Shown in pieces: positions 1 through 10,818 of a DNA stretch of 64,000 nt (position 1 is its first letter; every line of letters starts with the position of its first letter). The notes beneath the pieces are model-generated. The model saw only the letters and a list, made by a program, of their open reading frames with translations. It did not search any database and was not told the origin of the DNA. Position numbers and translations under genes: made by a program. This DNA comes from Annona cherimola (lineage: Eukaryota > Streptophyta > Magnoliopsida > Magnoliales > Annonaceae), in the NCBI GenBank assembly GCA_030490835.1, contig CM059971.1, positions 1,930,545-1,994,544 of the forward strand. The letters run 5' to 3'.

Positions 1-299
1 ATAAAGTAACAGTAATATACAATTTGCTGAAAGTACTAGTATTACATTTTAAAAAAATTTAAACTAAACCAATAATAATATTCTTTTGTATAGATTTAAA
101 AATAAAAATCGACCTACTAGAAATTTTTATATTGTATATTTATTTTCAAAGCTTAAATAATATACTTTATTATTTTACTTTCAAATGTTTTAAAAATTTA
201 AAATATAAGCATTTCTATTTAACTTGGTGGGTTATGGACTAGAATCTCTCCTTTTACGTCATTCAAGCTCTTAATAAAACATGAACCTTAAGTCATCTT
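1..299. other. AT-rich intergenic sequence
   Basis: I see no gene, RNA or recognisable repeat here. The sequence is very AT-rich and has no counterpart elsewhere in the window, unlike the block that follows. Confidence 0.5.
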
Positions 300-1455
300 T
301 TTCATACCATACTCATGTTTTCAAATATTATGGTCAAGATATGTTGAATCATGCTTTCTCAAATACAAATCAAAATTGTAAACTAAAAATATTTTATAAA
401 TGATTCAAACATGATAAATACCATATAAATCAGATAAAATTTGTTGAAACTTAATCTATCAAGAAACTTAAAATTTACAAAAGAAATTCAGGAAATCTTA
501 AAACTTAAATCAAAATTCCTACTTACATCCTATTTGTTAATTGATTCTTTTTTCTCAAATTTCAATATTTGGCTCAACCATTGAATCCTTCATCATTGAA
601 ATACAAAATAAAAATTCAACAATATAATTTCTATAATTTTTCTCCCAACTTCACACTATATAGTAATTTACAGCCTTTTTTTAATTTTATATTGCATGCA
701 TAGTTAAAATTCTCTATCTCGTATTGAAAATTTCCTTTCTTAACTTATTCCAACAAAATATGATTAAATCTACTTCATCTCAAATATATTAAATCAAACA
801 ATAAACTCTTACTATCGCTAATTTTTTTTTAAAATCTAACAATAAGATTAACACACAAAATTCAACTTTAAATAATAAAAAATCTCATTTTTCTATGATT
901 TAAATAATCATTATAAATATAAAAATTCTACTAGATTTAATTTATCACTCACATTATTTAATTACATATATATTCAATCAAATTTTCATCAAGCAATATT
1001 ATCAATACAGATATAGTAATCATTCCAATTGAACCATTTGATAACTTATACATTATTAATATAAATCTAATATGTAGATACGTATTAATTGATACCTACT
1101 ATGAAGCCAAGCATGCAGCAAATTCTCATGGATAAAATTCAATTCAAGTACTAACCTTGTGGACAAACTATTGAACTAACCTTATGGACAAACTATTGAA
1201 CGTACATGCATACATGACTCCCATTAAAATAGTGGTGAATATTATTAATATATGAACGGATTTAACAAAAATATTTTTAATATAAAACTCACAAGTTACA
1301 TGGGCTATGCCTTATTCGTTAATAAAATGGGCTTGCAAATTTACCGAGATTCTCATCTTTCTTTCACCTTGAATATTTTTCTACTCTACTCATAAATAAA
1401 ATAGGCTATGCCTTATTCGTAAATTGGTTGAATAAATAAAACCATATAAATGGTT
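300..1455. repeat. NLR1 3'-flank block, distal part (copy of 28756-29900)
   Basis: Non-coding AT-rich DNA that aligns collinearly, with scattered substitutions and small indels, to 28756-29900 beside NLR2. Shared landmarks are the starts TTCATACCAT and the string GGGCTATGCCTTATTC near the end. It shows that the NLR1 duplication reached at least 3 kb past the stop codon. No open reading frame is conserved between the two copies, so I call it duplicated flank and not a gene. Confidence 0.8.
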
Positions 1456-1801
1456 ACCATTGTGTGGTTTAATTTCAAATCTATATACCGAAAGTTATTG
1501 TAGAAGTCGTTACACAACAGTCCTAAGTAAAGGCTTTCTAAGTAAAACTGAAATCATGACTCCGTAGTTCAGGCATATTGAGAAATGCATGTTTGGCAGT
1601 CAAAGGAAAATAAAGGTTGTTGAGGCAGACTATGAAAAAAAGAATAATTAAGAAAAGTGATAAAAATGAAAATATAATCAAATTATATTTTAGGCTTGTC
1701 ACAACGTTATTTTTTAAAGCAATTTTTTCTCTATTTGTTGCATAAGATAATTTTGCAGTTGCGATCATGTGACAAAAAGTGAAACCTAAAGTAGAAAGGA
1801 A
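1456..1801. other. Segment present beside NLR1 only
   Basis: Together with the SINE and sequence up to about 2270, this segment interrupts the alignment to the NLR2 flank, where the sequence jumps from about 29900 straight to the TTCACTTATTTTC landmark. It could be an insertion here or a deletion there. The 76-residue open frame inside is not conserved and has no recognisable domain. Confidence 0.4.
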
Positions 1802-1811
1802 GCAACACCTC

Positions 1812-2057
1812 TTTTTTTTTTTTGATGATATTACAGCATCTCAAGTGGTAGTACAATCAAGCTCTGAGATATTCTAACAATTGTCTAACTAAGAATCTAA
1901 TATTTGTAATAATAAATCTTAAACTACTCACTTAGTGGACGCTCCCACAGAAAATTCGGGGAGACTAGACGCCACTACTAAATTCTTCTGAAAACGTGTC
2001 TGCCAAGCTTCGAACCAAGGACGCCAACATCATTGGGCAAAGTCCTTGACCACCGAG
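1812..2057 (-). mobile_element. tRNA-derived SINE (minus strand) with 10-bp target duplication
   Basis: Read on the minus strand, the element starts with a tRNA-like head. It has an A-box-like stretch (CCTCGGTGGTCAAGG) and a B-box-like GGTTCGAAGCT, continues into an unrelated body and ends in a poly-A tract, seen as the T-run at 1812-1823. The flanking direct repeat GCAACACCTC at 1802-1811 and 2058-2067 is perfect, as expected for LINE-assisted retroposition. Length is about 246 bp. The perfect duplication suggests a fairly young insertion. It differs from the SINE at 55916. Confidence 0.8.
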
Positions 2058-2269
2058 GCAACACCTCAGCGGTAGCAGCACCTCTTCTTCTAGGACCACA
2101 AACACTAAGAAATCTGTTGCATCTGTTGAAACAAGCAAATGACATGTGACGCGTTCAGTTTCTCCCTTCGGGTTTCTGACAGCCTTCAGGTTTCAAAATT
2201 TTCTTACGAAATAAGCCTCAAAGCTCTCTCCATCTCCGATATTAGATATGCTAAAATAACAAAACTGCT

Positions 2270-3443
2270 CCTGGGGTTCATTTATTTTCTTTTCCTTACA
2301 TTTAAAAACTCCTAATATACGTTTTTTTATCAAAAACAATTGAGTTCTAACACATTCTTTATCATAGACAGCAACAATGTAGTGGTCAAAACAAAGACTT
2401 AGTAGATAACAATAATGTTACATAATCTCATGGAAAATGAGAATAAATCAGAGTTTGGCATTCTAGCTTTTAAGAAATAAACAATAGAATCAGTTAAAAA
2501 TAAACTCAAAAACCACAATTTTACATGGAAACCCCCTGTTTGTGAAAGTTAAGAGTGCAATATCTTCTCTAATAAAAATTAGAATATCTTGTCATCATGA
2601 CTTAGATATCAAAGGCACATTAAAAAAAGAGAGAGAGAAGAAGATAGGTACCACCGAGAATAAGATAAATAACAAAACAAAGTAGGCTTCATAAAACCTA
2701 TTGTAGAAGGAAACACCAAAAAAAAAATGAACACTGCCTTCTTTAGAAATTTATTACAAGGAGTTTGATGGTCCAAGATCCGCTTCATTATCCCTTCTCC
2801 ACATAACACTATAACAGCAGGCCCAGTAATATAGTGAATGATGACACCTACTTCAAGTGAAAAGATAGAGATGAATTATCATGCTGTTGAAGAAAAAAAG
2901 CAGAGAAAGAAATTAATTATAAGAAAAGAAGAGCGGAGAAAGAAATTAATCATAAGACAAGATGTCCTAACCTCTCTTGAATTCTTATTTTTTCAATCAT
3001 ACTTGCAAATGATGAGAGTCACATCTTCTTTCTTAGAGACTCAAGACTGATCTTTGCCACTGAATCATGAATCTGACCACATTTCTTCAGACCATTCTCA
3101 TAGCTGCAAATAATAATAAAAAATCTTTCTTTCATATGTTTTTCTAGAATTACAGCACTCAAAACTTGAAAAAAAGAGAGATTGTAGAAATGAACAATCA
3201 ATAGATATGAAGGATCGCATTGCCAGATAATCAGAGGCATGCACACCTAATCTTTCTAAATGTACCCCACATGAAATGATTATGTTGCTGAAAACCGTGA
3301 AAATAAGGGCAGATAAAATTATTTTTGAAATCACACTTTTCATTAGGTTGGACGTTAGATCCTAACTAGAAATTTAGAGTTCAAGAAGGTACCTTGTTGG
3401 AATTCAAAACTTCTCCCTAGTATAAATGGCTCACTTAGATGAC
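2270..3443. repeat. NLR1 proximal 3' flank (three related copies)
   Basis: Sequence immediately downstream of the NLR1 stop. It has related copies at about 29915-31206 (downstream of NLR2) and about 27700-28755, and weaker traces near 12130-12290 and 17810-18310. It may hold the 3' UTR of NLR1, but I do not see a convincing polyadenylation signal. The short open frames in it (for example 2838-3050) are partly preserved between copies only because the DNA is similar. Confidence 0.75.
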
Positions 3444-6400
3444 TCAGCTAGCGAAATGGATATATGGGATCTGCAAAATCTTGGGCAAGTCGTTACCTCC
3501 TTCCTTCTCGTACCACTCTGACAATTGTGGACAATTTTGGATCGTTAATCCTTGGAGAAGCGGGAGGTCTTTCAACCACAAAGGCAGCGAGCTCAATGCT
3601 ATGCAATCAGCAATCTTTAATGTTTTGAGTGCCTTGAGCTGTACCAACCAAGGAGGCAACGATTTCAATTCCTTCCATCCACAAATCTGGAGTTCATGTA
3701 ATGACTTAAGTTGTTGTAGTGTATTCGGCAAACAAGTCATTGCTTGAAGATGACCAAGTTTAAGTGACTTAAGTTGTCCAAACGAATGAGGCAACGATTT
3801 CAATTTTCCACAACTGCTGATTTTAAGCTCCTTCAACGACTCAAGTTCTCTAAATGACTCAGGAATATTAATCAGGCCTTCCATTCTGTCAATAACGAGC
3901 GTCTCAAGTTTCTTCAGTTGTACTAATGAACGAGGCAGTGATTCTAATTTTGGCAAGCTGACAATTTGAAAATGCTCCAGTGACTCGAGCTGCCCTAGCG
4001 AATTTGGCAAACAAGTCAGCTCTTTTGCATCAATGATGTTGAGTGACTTGAGTTTCTTGAGTTGTCCCAACCTTTCAGGCAAGAATTTTAATTTCTTTGA
4101 GCCTTCAATATCAAGCTGCTTTAACGACTCAATAAGTGCTAGTGAATCGAGCAAACAACTCAATACTTCTGCATGGTTAATTTTGACTAACTTGAGTTTC
4201 TCGAGCTGTTCTAACCCTTCAGGCAATGATTCTAGTTTCTCTAAGCGATTGATATCAAGATGCTCTAACGACTCAAGTTGTGCTAATGAATTAGGTAAAC
4301 AAATCAATGCTTCTGCATCACTGATTCTGAGTGACTTTAGTTTTTTGAGTTGCCCCAACCCCTCAGGTAATGATCGTAAATTTACCGCATTGAAGATATA
4401 AAGATGCTCTAATGACTCCAACTGTCCCAACGAATCTGGCAGATAAGTCAACGATTGTAAATGACGAAGTTTGAGCGACTGGAGTTTTTTTAGTTGCCCC
4501 AACCCCTCAGGTAATGATCGTAAATTTATCGCATTGAAGATATAAAGATGCTCTAATGACTCCAACTGTCCCAACGAATCTGGCAGATAAGTCAACGACT
4601 GTAAATCACGAAGTTCGAGCGACTGGAGTTTTTTTAGTTGCCCCAACCCCTCAGGTAGTGACTCCATTTTGCAGCAGTCATTAATTGTAAGATACTCTAG
4701 CGATGAAAGCTGTGTCAACCCATCAGGCAGAGACTTCAATTCCGAGCAATTGCTGATGGAAAGGTTTTGTAAAACCAACAAGTGCTCCCATCCTTCATTT
4801 GAGAGAGTTTCATTTCTCACGTATCGAATGATAAATTCCTTTAGTACTGTAAGATGTGGTAGACCACTCGATAAAAATTCACTGCTATCAGTTAAAGCGA
4901 ATGTTTCAAGAAGCGGAAAAGAAGAGGAGCATCCTGTCCCTTTAAGTCTCTGGCAATTATATAACTCTAGATTCTTTAGAGGAGCATTAACAAGATGATG
5001 TGGTAGCCCCTCCAATTTGGGACAATTTTGAATCCTCAATTCAGAAAGATGTGGCATAACGTTTACATCTTCGTCAAATTCTAATGTCAACTCCCACTCC
5101 TCCAATTCAGGCATGTTTATAAATTCTAGTTGTTCTAGCTTTGGAAATGCCACTTTTGCTCCTCTTGCAACAACATCATTGCTACCATTCCCATAGTACC
5201 ACTCACAACCCAGCTTCTTGACGTCAACATTATCCATCTTGAGATATTTGAGTGCAGGTAACTTCCCTAGACCACCCAAATTATTCTGTTCACACCGGAT
5301 AACAAAACCTTCTATTTCCAACTTGGTTAACTTTACAAAAGATGAATCCTCCAGCCAACTTGGCAACTTTGAACTACGCCCATTGCAAACTAGTGTGAGC
5401 TCATTGAGATTCTCATGAGGACGCAAGCCTTCAAGCACACTATCTGCATCATATCTTCCTGATGTACCAACCTCTTCACCTCTGTTCGATGACATTTCCA
5501 GAACCAATTTTTCATCCATCCACTCCTCTGCATCATGTCTTCTTGAGTTAGCAACTTCTTCATCTCTTTCCGATCTGGCCGATAACATAGCAACCTCTTC
5601 ATCTTTGTCCGATCTGTCTGATAACATAGCAACCTCTTCATCTCTGCCCGATCTTTCTGATAACATAGCAACCTCTTCATCTCCGTCTGATGACATTTCC
5701 AGAACCAATTTATGAAGGTGCTTCTTCTTCCATAATTCTGCTTTCATGGCTTCTCGTCTGCTCGGCACCCTCTCCAAGTGTTCTATTGTTAGATTTCCTT
5801 GGAGATCATTGAGCTGTTTCAATTCATTAATCTCGCATCCTCCTTCACCTCCCACAATGAATTTGCATAGGCTTTTGAGAGAAGTCATTCTGCCCATCCC
5901 TTCAGGCAAATGCTCAAGCCGATAGGTATTCTCAATTTCAAGATGCCTCAATCTGACCATTTCGCCCATACCTGTGGGTAATTTTTCCAGTTCAGAACAA
6001 TAATTGAGTTTCAATGTGTGCAAATTGCGGAGATGTGTCAGTAAATCCGGCAACTCCACTATTTCCAAATTACTTAAGTCAAGATATGTCAAGTGGTTCA
6101 GGTTTCCAATAGCATTTGGCAACTCCACTATATCCGAATAACTTAAGTCAAGATATGTCAAGTGCTTCAAGTTTCCAATAGCATTCGGCAACTCCACTAT
6201 ACCCGAATAACTTAAGTCAAGATATGTCAAGTGCTTCAAGTTTCCAATAGCATTTGGCAGCTCGAACAACTTTGAATTACTTAAGTTCAGATATTTCAAG
6301 TACTTCATTTTCCCAATGACATTCGGCAACTCCACTATCCAAGACTCTGACAAGTCCAGATATCTCAAATGCTTTAGGTTCCCAATAGTTCTTGGCAATG

Positions 6401-7883
6401 TCTTAATTTCTGCAGACCTGAAATCTAGTGCCCTGAGAAACCTTGCATGGAGAAATATATTGTCAAGGCCAGCATCAATTCTATCATAACCACATAGAAA
6501 TAGTGTTCGCAATGTTTTTGCTCCACATAGAGAAATGAGATTGATGTCGAGATCATTTTCAGTCAAATCGAATGATGCATGACGGACATCAGTAGGACAC
6601 TGGTTTGGCTTCTTCTCACCCACATAGACATAAGTTTCATCCTTCGTGATATGTTCTGCTAAATCATGAAGAAGGTCATGAATTTTGCAACTACTTCTAT
6701 CATCGCTGGCTTCTTGAAACATAGATCGTTCCAGTAAATGATTAAAATATTCTGCAGCAATGTCTTCTACCTCCCTGTTTTCCAGTGCATGAACAAAACC
6801 CTGTGCAACCCATAATTTAACCAACAGATCCTTCTCCATCACTGTATCTTTCGGAAATATGGAACAATATGCAAAACATGGTTTTAGATGTGGTGGAAGA
6901 TTATCATAGCTGAGCCACAATGCTGGTAAAATTTTACTTTCGGCTTCCGGCAAGGACCACATTTTACTCTTTGAAATTTTTTCCCAGTCTTCTACTGACG
7001 TCTTGCCCTTCACGGCACTTCCCATGACCTTAATTGAAAGGGGCACTCCCTTGCACTTGTTCACTATTTCTTTTATTATAGTTTCAAAATCAGAACGATC
7101 TATATCATCTCCCCCAGAGAAGGCTTTGTTACTAAACAATTTCCGAGAATCAACATCTGATAAGCCTTCCAACTCACGGATGCAGACAGCATCCATGGTT
7201 TCTGCCACCTTCCGAGTCCGAGTTGTAACTAAGATTCTACTTCCAGCAACCCCACTTTTGAAAGAAGCCCGCAGTGTATTCCACTTTTCTTCATCCTCAT
7301 TCCAGACATCATCCAGAACAACCAAAAAGCGTTTCTTATCCAGCTTGTCATGAAGTTGTTTTTGCAATGGGCTGAGCAGATCGGTGGTAGTATTTTCCTT
7401 CAGATCATGCAAAATTGCTTTGATGACCTTAGCCACATTGAAAACTTCAGTCACACACGCCCATGCAAACAGGTCAAAATGTTTGCGCAAGATGCTGTCA
7501 TTGTAGATTTCCCGAGCAAGTGTGGTTTTCCCGAGCCCTGCGATTCCTACAATAGCAATCACCTGAACCTGCCCATTCTCACTGCTACTCCCGCATTCCA
7601 GCCTGTTTATGATTTCGTCCTTATCCAGGTCTCTGCCAATCATCACTTCTTCAATCACATGACCCGTGTCAGGCCTTTTGCTTATAAGCTGCCGCTGCCC
7701 ATCACCTGAACTAATGCTGAAACTGTACTTGTTTTTCTCATCATCGATCTGACGCAACCTCTCCCTAATTTCTGTTATGCGACGTGAGATCGTATAACGG
7801 GACGCTACATGACCCAAAGGGGTGGGCAAGCAAGACCCTACACGATCCAAAGCGGTGCAAGGTGAAAGCCAGCAAGCACGTAC
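3444..7883 (-). CDS. CC-NBS-LRR disease-resistance protein NLR1, exon 2 (NB-ARC + LRR)
   Basis: Large second exon of an intracellular immune receptor (NLR) that senses pathogen effectors and triggers defence through an ATP/ADP-switching NB-ARC domain. I start it at an acceptor (GGGCAG/GTA, 7884-7886), which joins in phase 0 to the exon at 10819-11139; the spliced protein is about 1,587 residues. NB-ARC motifs are complete, in spliced numbering: P-loop GIAGLGKTT about 220-228, RNBS-A with FDLFAWACVTE, kinase-2 LVVLDDVW about 294-301, RNBS-B GSRILVTTRT, a GLPL variant GVPLS about 388-392, RNBS-D CFAYCSIFPKD. The terminal W of kinase-2 marks the non-TIR class. The MHD motif reads IHD (about 508-510), which is unusual. 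The LRR region is exceptionally long (about 1,050 residues) and holds recently duplicated repeats. The end resembles the usual RGA tail. No internal stop is present, so it is probably functional. Confidence 0.93.
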   Translation of the reverse strand, partial: VRACWLSPCTALDRVGSCLPTPLGHVASRYTISRRITEIRERLRQIDDEKNKYSFSISSGDGQRQLISKRPDTGHVIEEVMIGRDLDKDEIINRLECGSSSENGQVQVIAIVGIAGLGKTTLAREIYNDSILRKHFDLFAWACVTEVFNVAKVIKAILHDLKENTTTDLLSPLQKQLHDKLDKKRFLVVLDDVWNEDEEKWNTLRASFKSGVAGSRILVTTRTRKVAETMDAVCIRELEGLSDVDSRKLFSNKAFSGGDDIDRSDFETIIKEIVNKCKGVPLSIKVMGSAVKGKTSVEDWEKISKSKMWSLPEAESKILPALWLSYDNLPPHLKPCFAYCSIFPKDTVMEKDLLVKLWVAQGFVHALENREVEDIAAEYFNHLLERSMFQEASDDRSSCKIHDLLHDLAEHITKDETYVYVGEKKPNQCPTDVRHASFDLTENDLDINLISLCGAKTLRTLFLCGYDRIDAGLDNIFLHARFLRALDFRSAEIKTLPRTIGNLKHLRYLDLSESWIVELPNVIGKMKYLKYLNLSNSKLFELPNAIGNLKHLTYLDLSYSGIVELPNAIGNLKHLTYLDLSYSDIVELPNAIGNLNHLTYLDLSNLEIVELPDLLTHLRNLHTLKLNYCSELEKLPTGMGEMVRLRHLEIENTYRLEHLPEGMGRMTSLKSLCKFIVGGEGGCEINELKQLNDLQGNLTIEHLERVPSRREAMKAELWKKKHLHKLVLEMSSDGDEEVAMLSERSGRDEEVAMLSDRSDKDEEVAMLSARSERDEEVANSRRHDAEEWMDEKLVLEMSSNRGEEVGTSGRYDADSVLEGLRPHENLNELTLVCNGRSSKLPSWLEDSSFVKLTKLEIEGFVIRCEQNNLGGLGKLPALKYLKMDNVDVKKLGCEWYYGNGSNDVVARGAKVAFPKLEQLEFINMPELEEWELTLEFDEDVNVMPHLSELRIQNCPKLEGLPHHLVNAPLKNLELYNCQRLKGTGCSSSFPLLETFALTDSSEFLSSGLPHLTVLKEFIIRYVRNETLSNEGWEHLLVLQNLSISNCSELKSLPDGLTQLSSLEYLTINDCCKMESLPEGLGQLKKLQSLELRDLQSLTYLPDSLGQLESLEHLYIFNAINLRSLPEGLGQLKKLQSLKLRHLQSLTYLPDSLGQLESLEHLYIFNAVNLRSLPEGLGQLKKLKSLRISDAEALICLPNSLAQLESLEHLDINRLEKLESLPEGLEQLEKLKLVKINHAEVLSCLLDSLALIESLKQLDIEGSKKLKFLPERLGQLKKLKSLNIIDAKELTCLPNSLGQLESLEHFQIVSLPKLESLPRSLVQLKKLETLVIDRMEGLINIPESFRELESLKELKISSCGKLKSLPHSFGQLKSLKLGHLQAMTCLPNTLQQLKSLHELQICGWKELKSLPPWLVQLKALKTLKIADCIALSSLPLWLKDLPLLQGLTIQNCPQLSEWYEKEGGNDLPKILQIPYIHFAS
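4360..4660 (-). repeat. 144-bp (48-residue) tandem duplication in NLR1 LRR
   Basis: Two adjacent units, offset by exactly 144 bp (for example 4377 and 4521), encode two LRRs each: LKKLQSL...LTYLPDSLGQL...LRSLPEGLGQ. They differ at only a few residues (AINL versus AVNL, ELRDLQ versus KLRHLQ). The duplication adds a double LRR without changing the frame and is a recent event. Confidence 0.9.
5385..5708 (-). repeat. 39-bp coding minisatellite and duplicated segment in NLR1 LRR
   Basis: Within the LRR region the 13-residue unit DEEVAMLSxRSxx occurs three times in a row (about 5592-5708), followed by a partial fourth DEEVA. Next comes a second copy of the KLVLEMSS segment leading into a GEEVGTS stretch. 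NLR2 has only one short equivalent (DEEVGTS). The insert is rich in Asp, Glu, Arg and Ser, keeps the frame and lies between two regular LRR blocks, so it probably forms a charged loop on the LRR. Expansion is specific to NLR1. Confidence 0.85.
6050..6290 (-). repeat. 69-bp (23-residue) LRR unit array in NLR1
   Basis: Several nearly identical 69-bp units encode LPNAIGNLKHLTYLDLSYS-type leucine-rich repeats, differing mostly at one or two residues (G/D/N positions). NLR2 has fewer copies of the same unit at about 32790-32930. The near-identity at DNA level points to recent unequal exchange or slippage inside the gene. Confidence 0.85.
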
Positions 7884-8071
7884 CTGCCCAGTCTCACCAT
7901 CAATTAACTAGGTTATTTCAAAGGGAAAAAAATCATGGGGGTCCCATGTAACCGATTTAGTTTTTAAGATAGCCATGATTGATTTGAAACTCAATCAATT
8001 CATTATATTTAACATTGTTTATTTATCTAGGAAACCAAATTTCTTTGCAATCAAGCATTTCTGTAGGCCGC

Positions 8072-8915
8072 ATTGAAATATATATATATATATATATTCA
8101 TGCATAAATTATGAAAAATATTTAAATTCATATATATATTTATTAAAATATAATAATATTTTAAAAAATTATTCATCCCTGTAACAATGATATTTTAGAT
8201 ATTTTAAATGTTTAAAATATAATTTTAAAATTGATATTTATTTTTAAACTATTTTGTCATGTTGATTTTACATATTTGCAGGTCAGACTCATATATGATT
8301 ATACTAAACAAATGAAAAAATTTCTATCATAATATAAATTATGCTAAATATAATACGCGAAATGGATTTTTCATCAATTATGAAGATACTAAAAATAAAA
8401 GCAATTATACCGACGATGGCCTTCATCGAAGTTTTAGCCCATATATATCACATATTAATTCTTTTACTCAACATATAAGTATTATTAGTCAATTTACCAA
8501 ACGTATGAATATTTTTAAAAAATTTAAGAATAATTAAATTTTAAACATAGTTTCATTGGTCGTGGGAGGCTGGTCATTCATTTGGAAGGTCCTAATTAAA
8601 TAACCATGAGTCTACTTAGGCATTTGGCTTTGAGCCAATAGCTTAGACATCAAACACTCATATAACATGACTCATTAAAATTATTTTTTTATTAATGTTG
8701 ATATTTGCCTATGTATTTAATTCAATAAGAATTAAATTTAAGCAATCATATAATTCACTGAAAATTAAATTTAAACCAAAAATATATTTTTAATTTAAGT
8801 CACGAAGAATTAAATATAATTTTTATTTTATTAACTAAAAATTAACTTTAAAATATAATGTCATGAATTTATTTTTCTTATTCAATTAAACAAGAAAGGC
8901 CTAATCTACGTAGCT

Positions 8916-8956
<41 letters not shown>

Positions 8957-9810
8957 TATTGAAATATATATACATGACTAAATTATGAAAAATGTTTAAA
9001 TCCATATATATTTATTAAATTATAATAATATTTTAAAAAAATGTTTATCCCCTTAACAATAATATTTTAGATGATTTTAAAATTTTAAAATATAATTTTA
9101 AAATTGATATTTACGTTGATTTTACATATTTGCAGGTGGGACTCATAAACGATTATACCAAACAAATGAAATTTTTTTTATGATAATATAAATTATGCTA
9201 AATATAATATGTGAAATGGATTTATCATCAATTATTAAGATATGAAAAATAAAAGCAATTATGTCGAAGATGGGCTTCATCGATGTTTTAGCCTATGTAT
9301 ATCATATATTGATTCTTTTACTCAACATATAAGTATTATTAGTCGATTTACCAAACGTATGAATATTTTTTAAAAAATTTAATAATAATTAAATTTTACA
9401 CATAGTTTCATTCATCACCCCGATAAGAAATGAAGTCGTGGGAGGCTCTTCTTTCATTTGGAAGGTCCTAATTAAATGACCATGAGTCTACTTAGGGCTT
9501 TGAGCCTATATCTTAGACGTCAAACACTCATATAATAAGAGTCATTGAAATTATTTTTTTATTAATGTCAACATCTACGATATGTATTTAATTCAATAAG
9601 AATTAAATTTAAGCAATCATATAGTTCACTAAGAATTAAATTTAAACCAAAAATATATTTTTTAATTTAATTCACAAAGAATTAAATATAATTTTTATTT
9701 TATTAACTAAAAATTAACTTTAAAATAAAACGTTATGAATTTATTTTTCTTATTCAATTAAATGACAAAGGCCTAATCTTTGTAGCCTCATTATTATTTA
9801 TTTATATATT
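8072..9810. repeat. Tandem direct duplication inside the NLR1 intron
   Basis: Unit one starts at ATTGAAATATATA (8072), unit two at ATTGAAATATATATACATG (8958). Both run through the landmarks GATTTTACATATTTGCAGG, GGAAGGTCCTAATTAAAT and CAAAGGCCTAATCT/GAAAGGCCTAATCT. Unit one ends in an expanded (ATT)n tract at about 8919-8957, exactly at the junction, which suggests slippage or unequal exchange at the microsatellite. Many substitutions separate the units, so the event is not recent. NLR2 carries one unit. Confidence 0.85.
8919..8957. repeat. (ATT)n microsatellite
   Basis: About 12 uninterrupted TTA/ATT triplets, at the junction of the intron duplication. Confidence 0.9.
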
Positions 9811-10424
9811 TATTTAAACCAATCGAAATAAATAACGATATGAACTAATGAAAAATAATCATGCAAAATTTTTCACAACCACAAAACATAAATATTCGTT
9901 GGTTGATTAGGTTACTGCACAACAAAGATATTGAATTAACCAAGAACTAAGCCACCCGATGAATGCATGGATCCCATTATGATATAAATAAATTATTTTA
10001 TGGTTAACTTATGAGAAAATCTCAGAAATTAAAGCACGGTGAATAAGAACCACTGCTGATACTTTTCCTGTGCACCATACTAATTCTCACAAATTTTAAA
10101 AATACTGAAAAATAAGTAGATCAGTTACCAATTATGACGTATTAGCCAGCCAATTTAAAGAAGAGCAAATCCAAATTAAAATAATTTCAACTTTAAGTTT
10201 GGATAAAACTAAATTCCTATAAAAGCTTAGATTATAATAAAAATAGAGGATGACAAACTCCCGTACAAACACAAAGGTTGATCTTGAGAACCGCAAAAAT
10301 GTGGCATGGTCTCTGCTTACGCATGGTATTAATATCAACATTGAATCATACGACTACATATATAACTCACGGATTTGATGGTACTCAGTTTTTGCATACT
10401 ATAAAAAAATTATATACTTTCCGA

Positions 10425-10690
10425 TGAAAAGTCTTCTGAAGTAATAAAATTTTTTAATGAAAAAAATTATTAAAGTAATTGAAAATAATATGACATGACT
10501 AGGGAAATGATAAGTTATACAGAAAATAAAGTTAAAATAGACGAGTTAATTTACCGATAGTTTTGTGAAATGATTGAAAAATAATACAGTTTATATAAAA
10601 AATATAAAATAATTAAAAAACGAGAATTACCAAAAGTAAAAATTTTTAATTAAAATGTTTTAGTTGAAAAGTTTTACGCCCGACCAGATA
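10425..10690. mobile_element. MITE relic (PIF/Harbinger-like family M1)
   Basis: AT-rich sequence with the body words of family M1 (AATAATATGACAT, GATAAGTTATAC, AAAGTTAAAATAGACGAG, GATTGAAAAATAATAC, TTGAAAAGTTTTACGCCCG) in the same order as the better-preserved copy at 36580-36869. Its ends are eroded and I cannot define a target duplication. Confidence 0.5.
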
Positions 10691-10818
10691 CGTTATAAAA
10701 AAAATTTGCTGGATAAACAGAGGTAATATGTTTCCAACTGACGAAGGCAGACATTTTTTTGGCTTTAATACGACCGAAGGAGAAATTAAATAGAAATTAA
10801 ATAAGGTTATAAAATTAC

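Larger units (their letters stand above)
7884..10818 (-). other. NLR1 intron (about 2.9 kb) with internal tandem duplication
   Basis: Predicted intron between the CC exon and the NB-ARC exon. The donor is TGG/GTAATT (10817-10818 on the plus strand reads AC) and the acceptor is GGGCAG/GTA. Both sides are phase 0. Introns at this place occur in other CNL genes. Very AT-rich. It contains two direct copies of an 850-890-bp unit (8072-8957 and 8958-about 9810), and a single copy lies upstream of NLR2 (about 34757-35645). A MITE relic lies at about 10425-10690. Splice sites are inferred from sequence and frame only. Confidence 0.75.

Noticed and set aside
4033..4401. Open frames on the plus strand inside NLR1 (also 3439-3747, 4669-4998, 5218-5418, 7003-7709)
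   Set aside because: They are antisense to the LRR and NB-ARC coding sequence and show no domain of their own.
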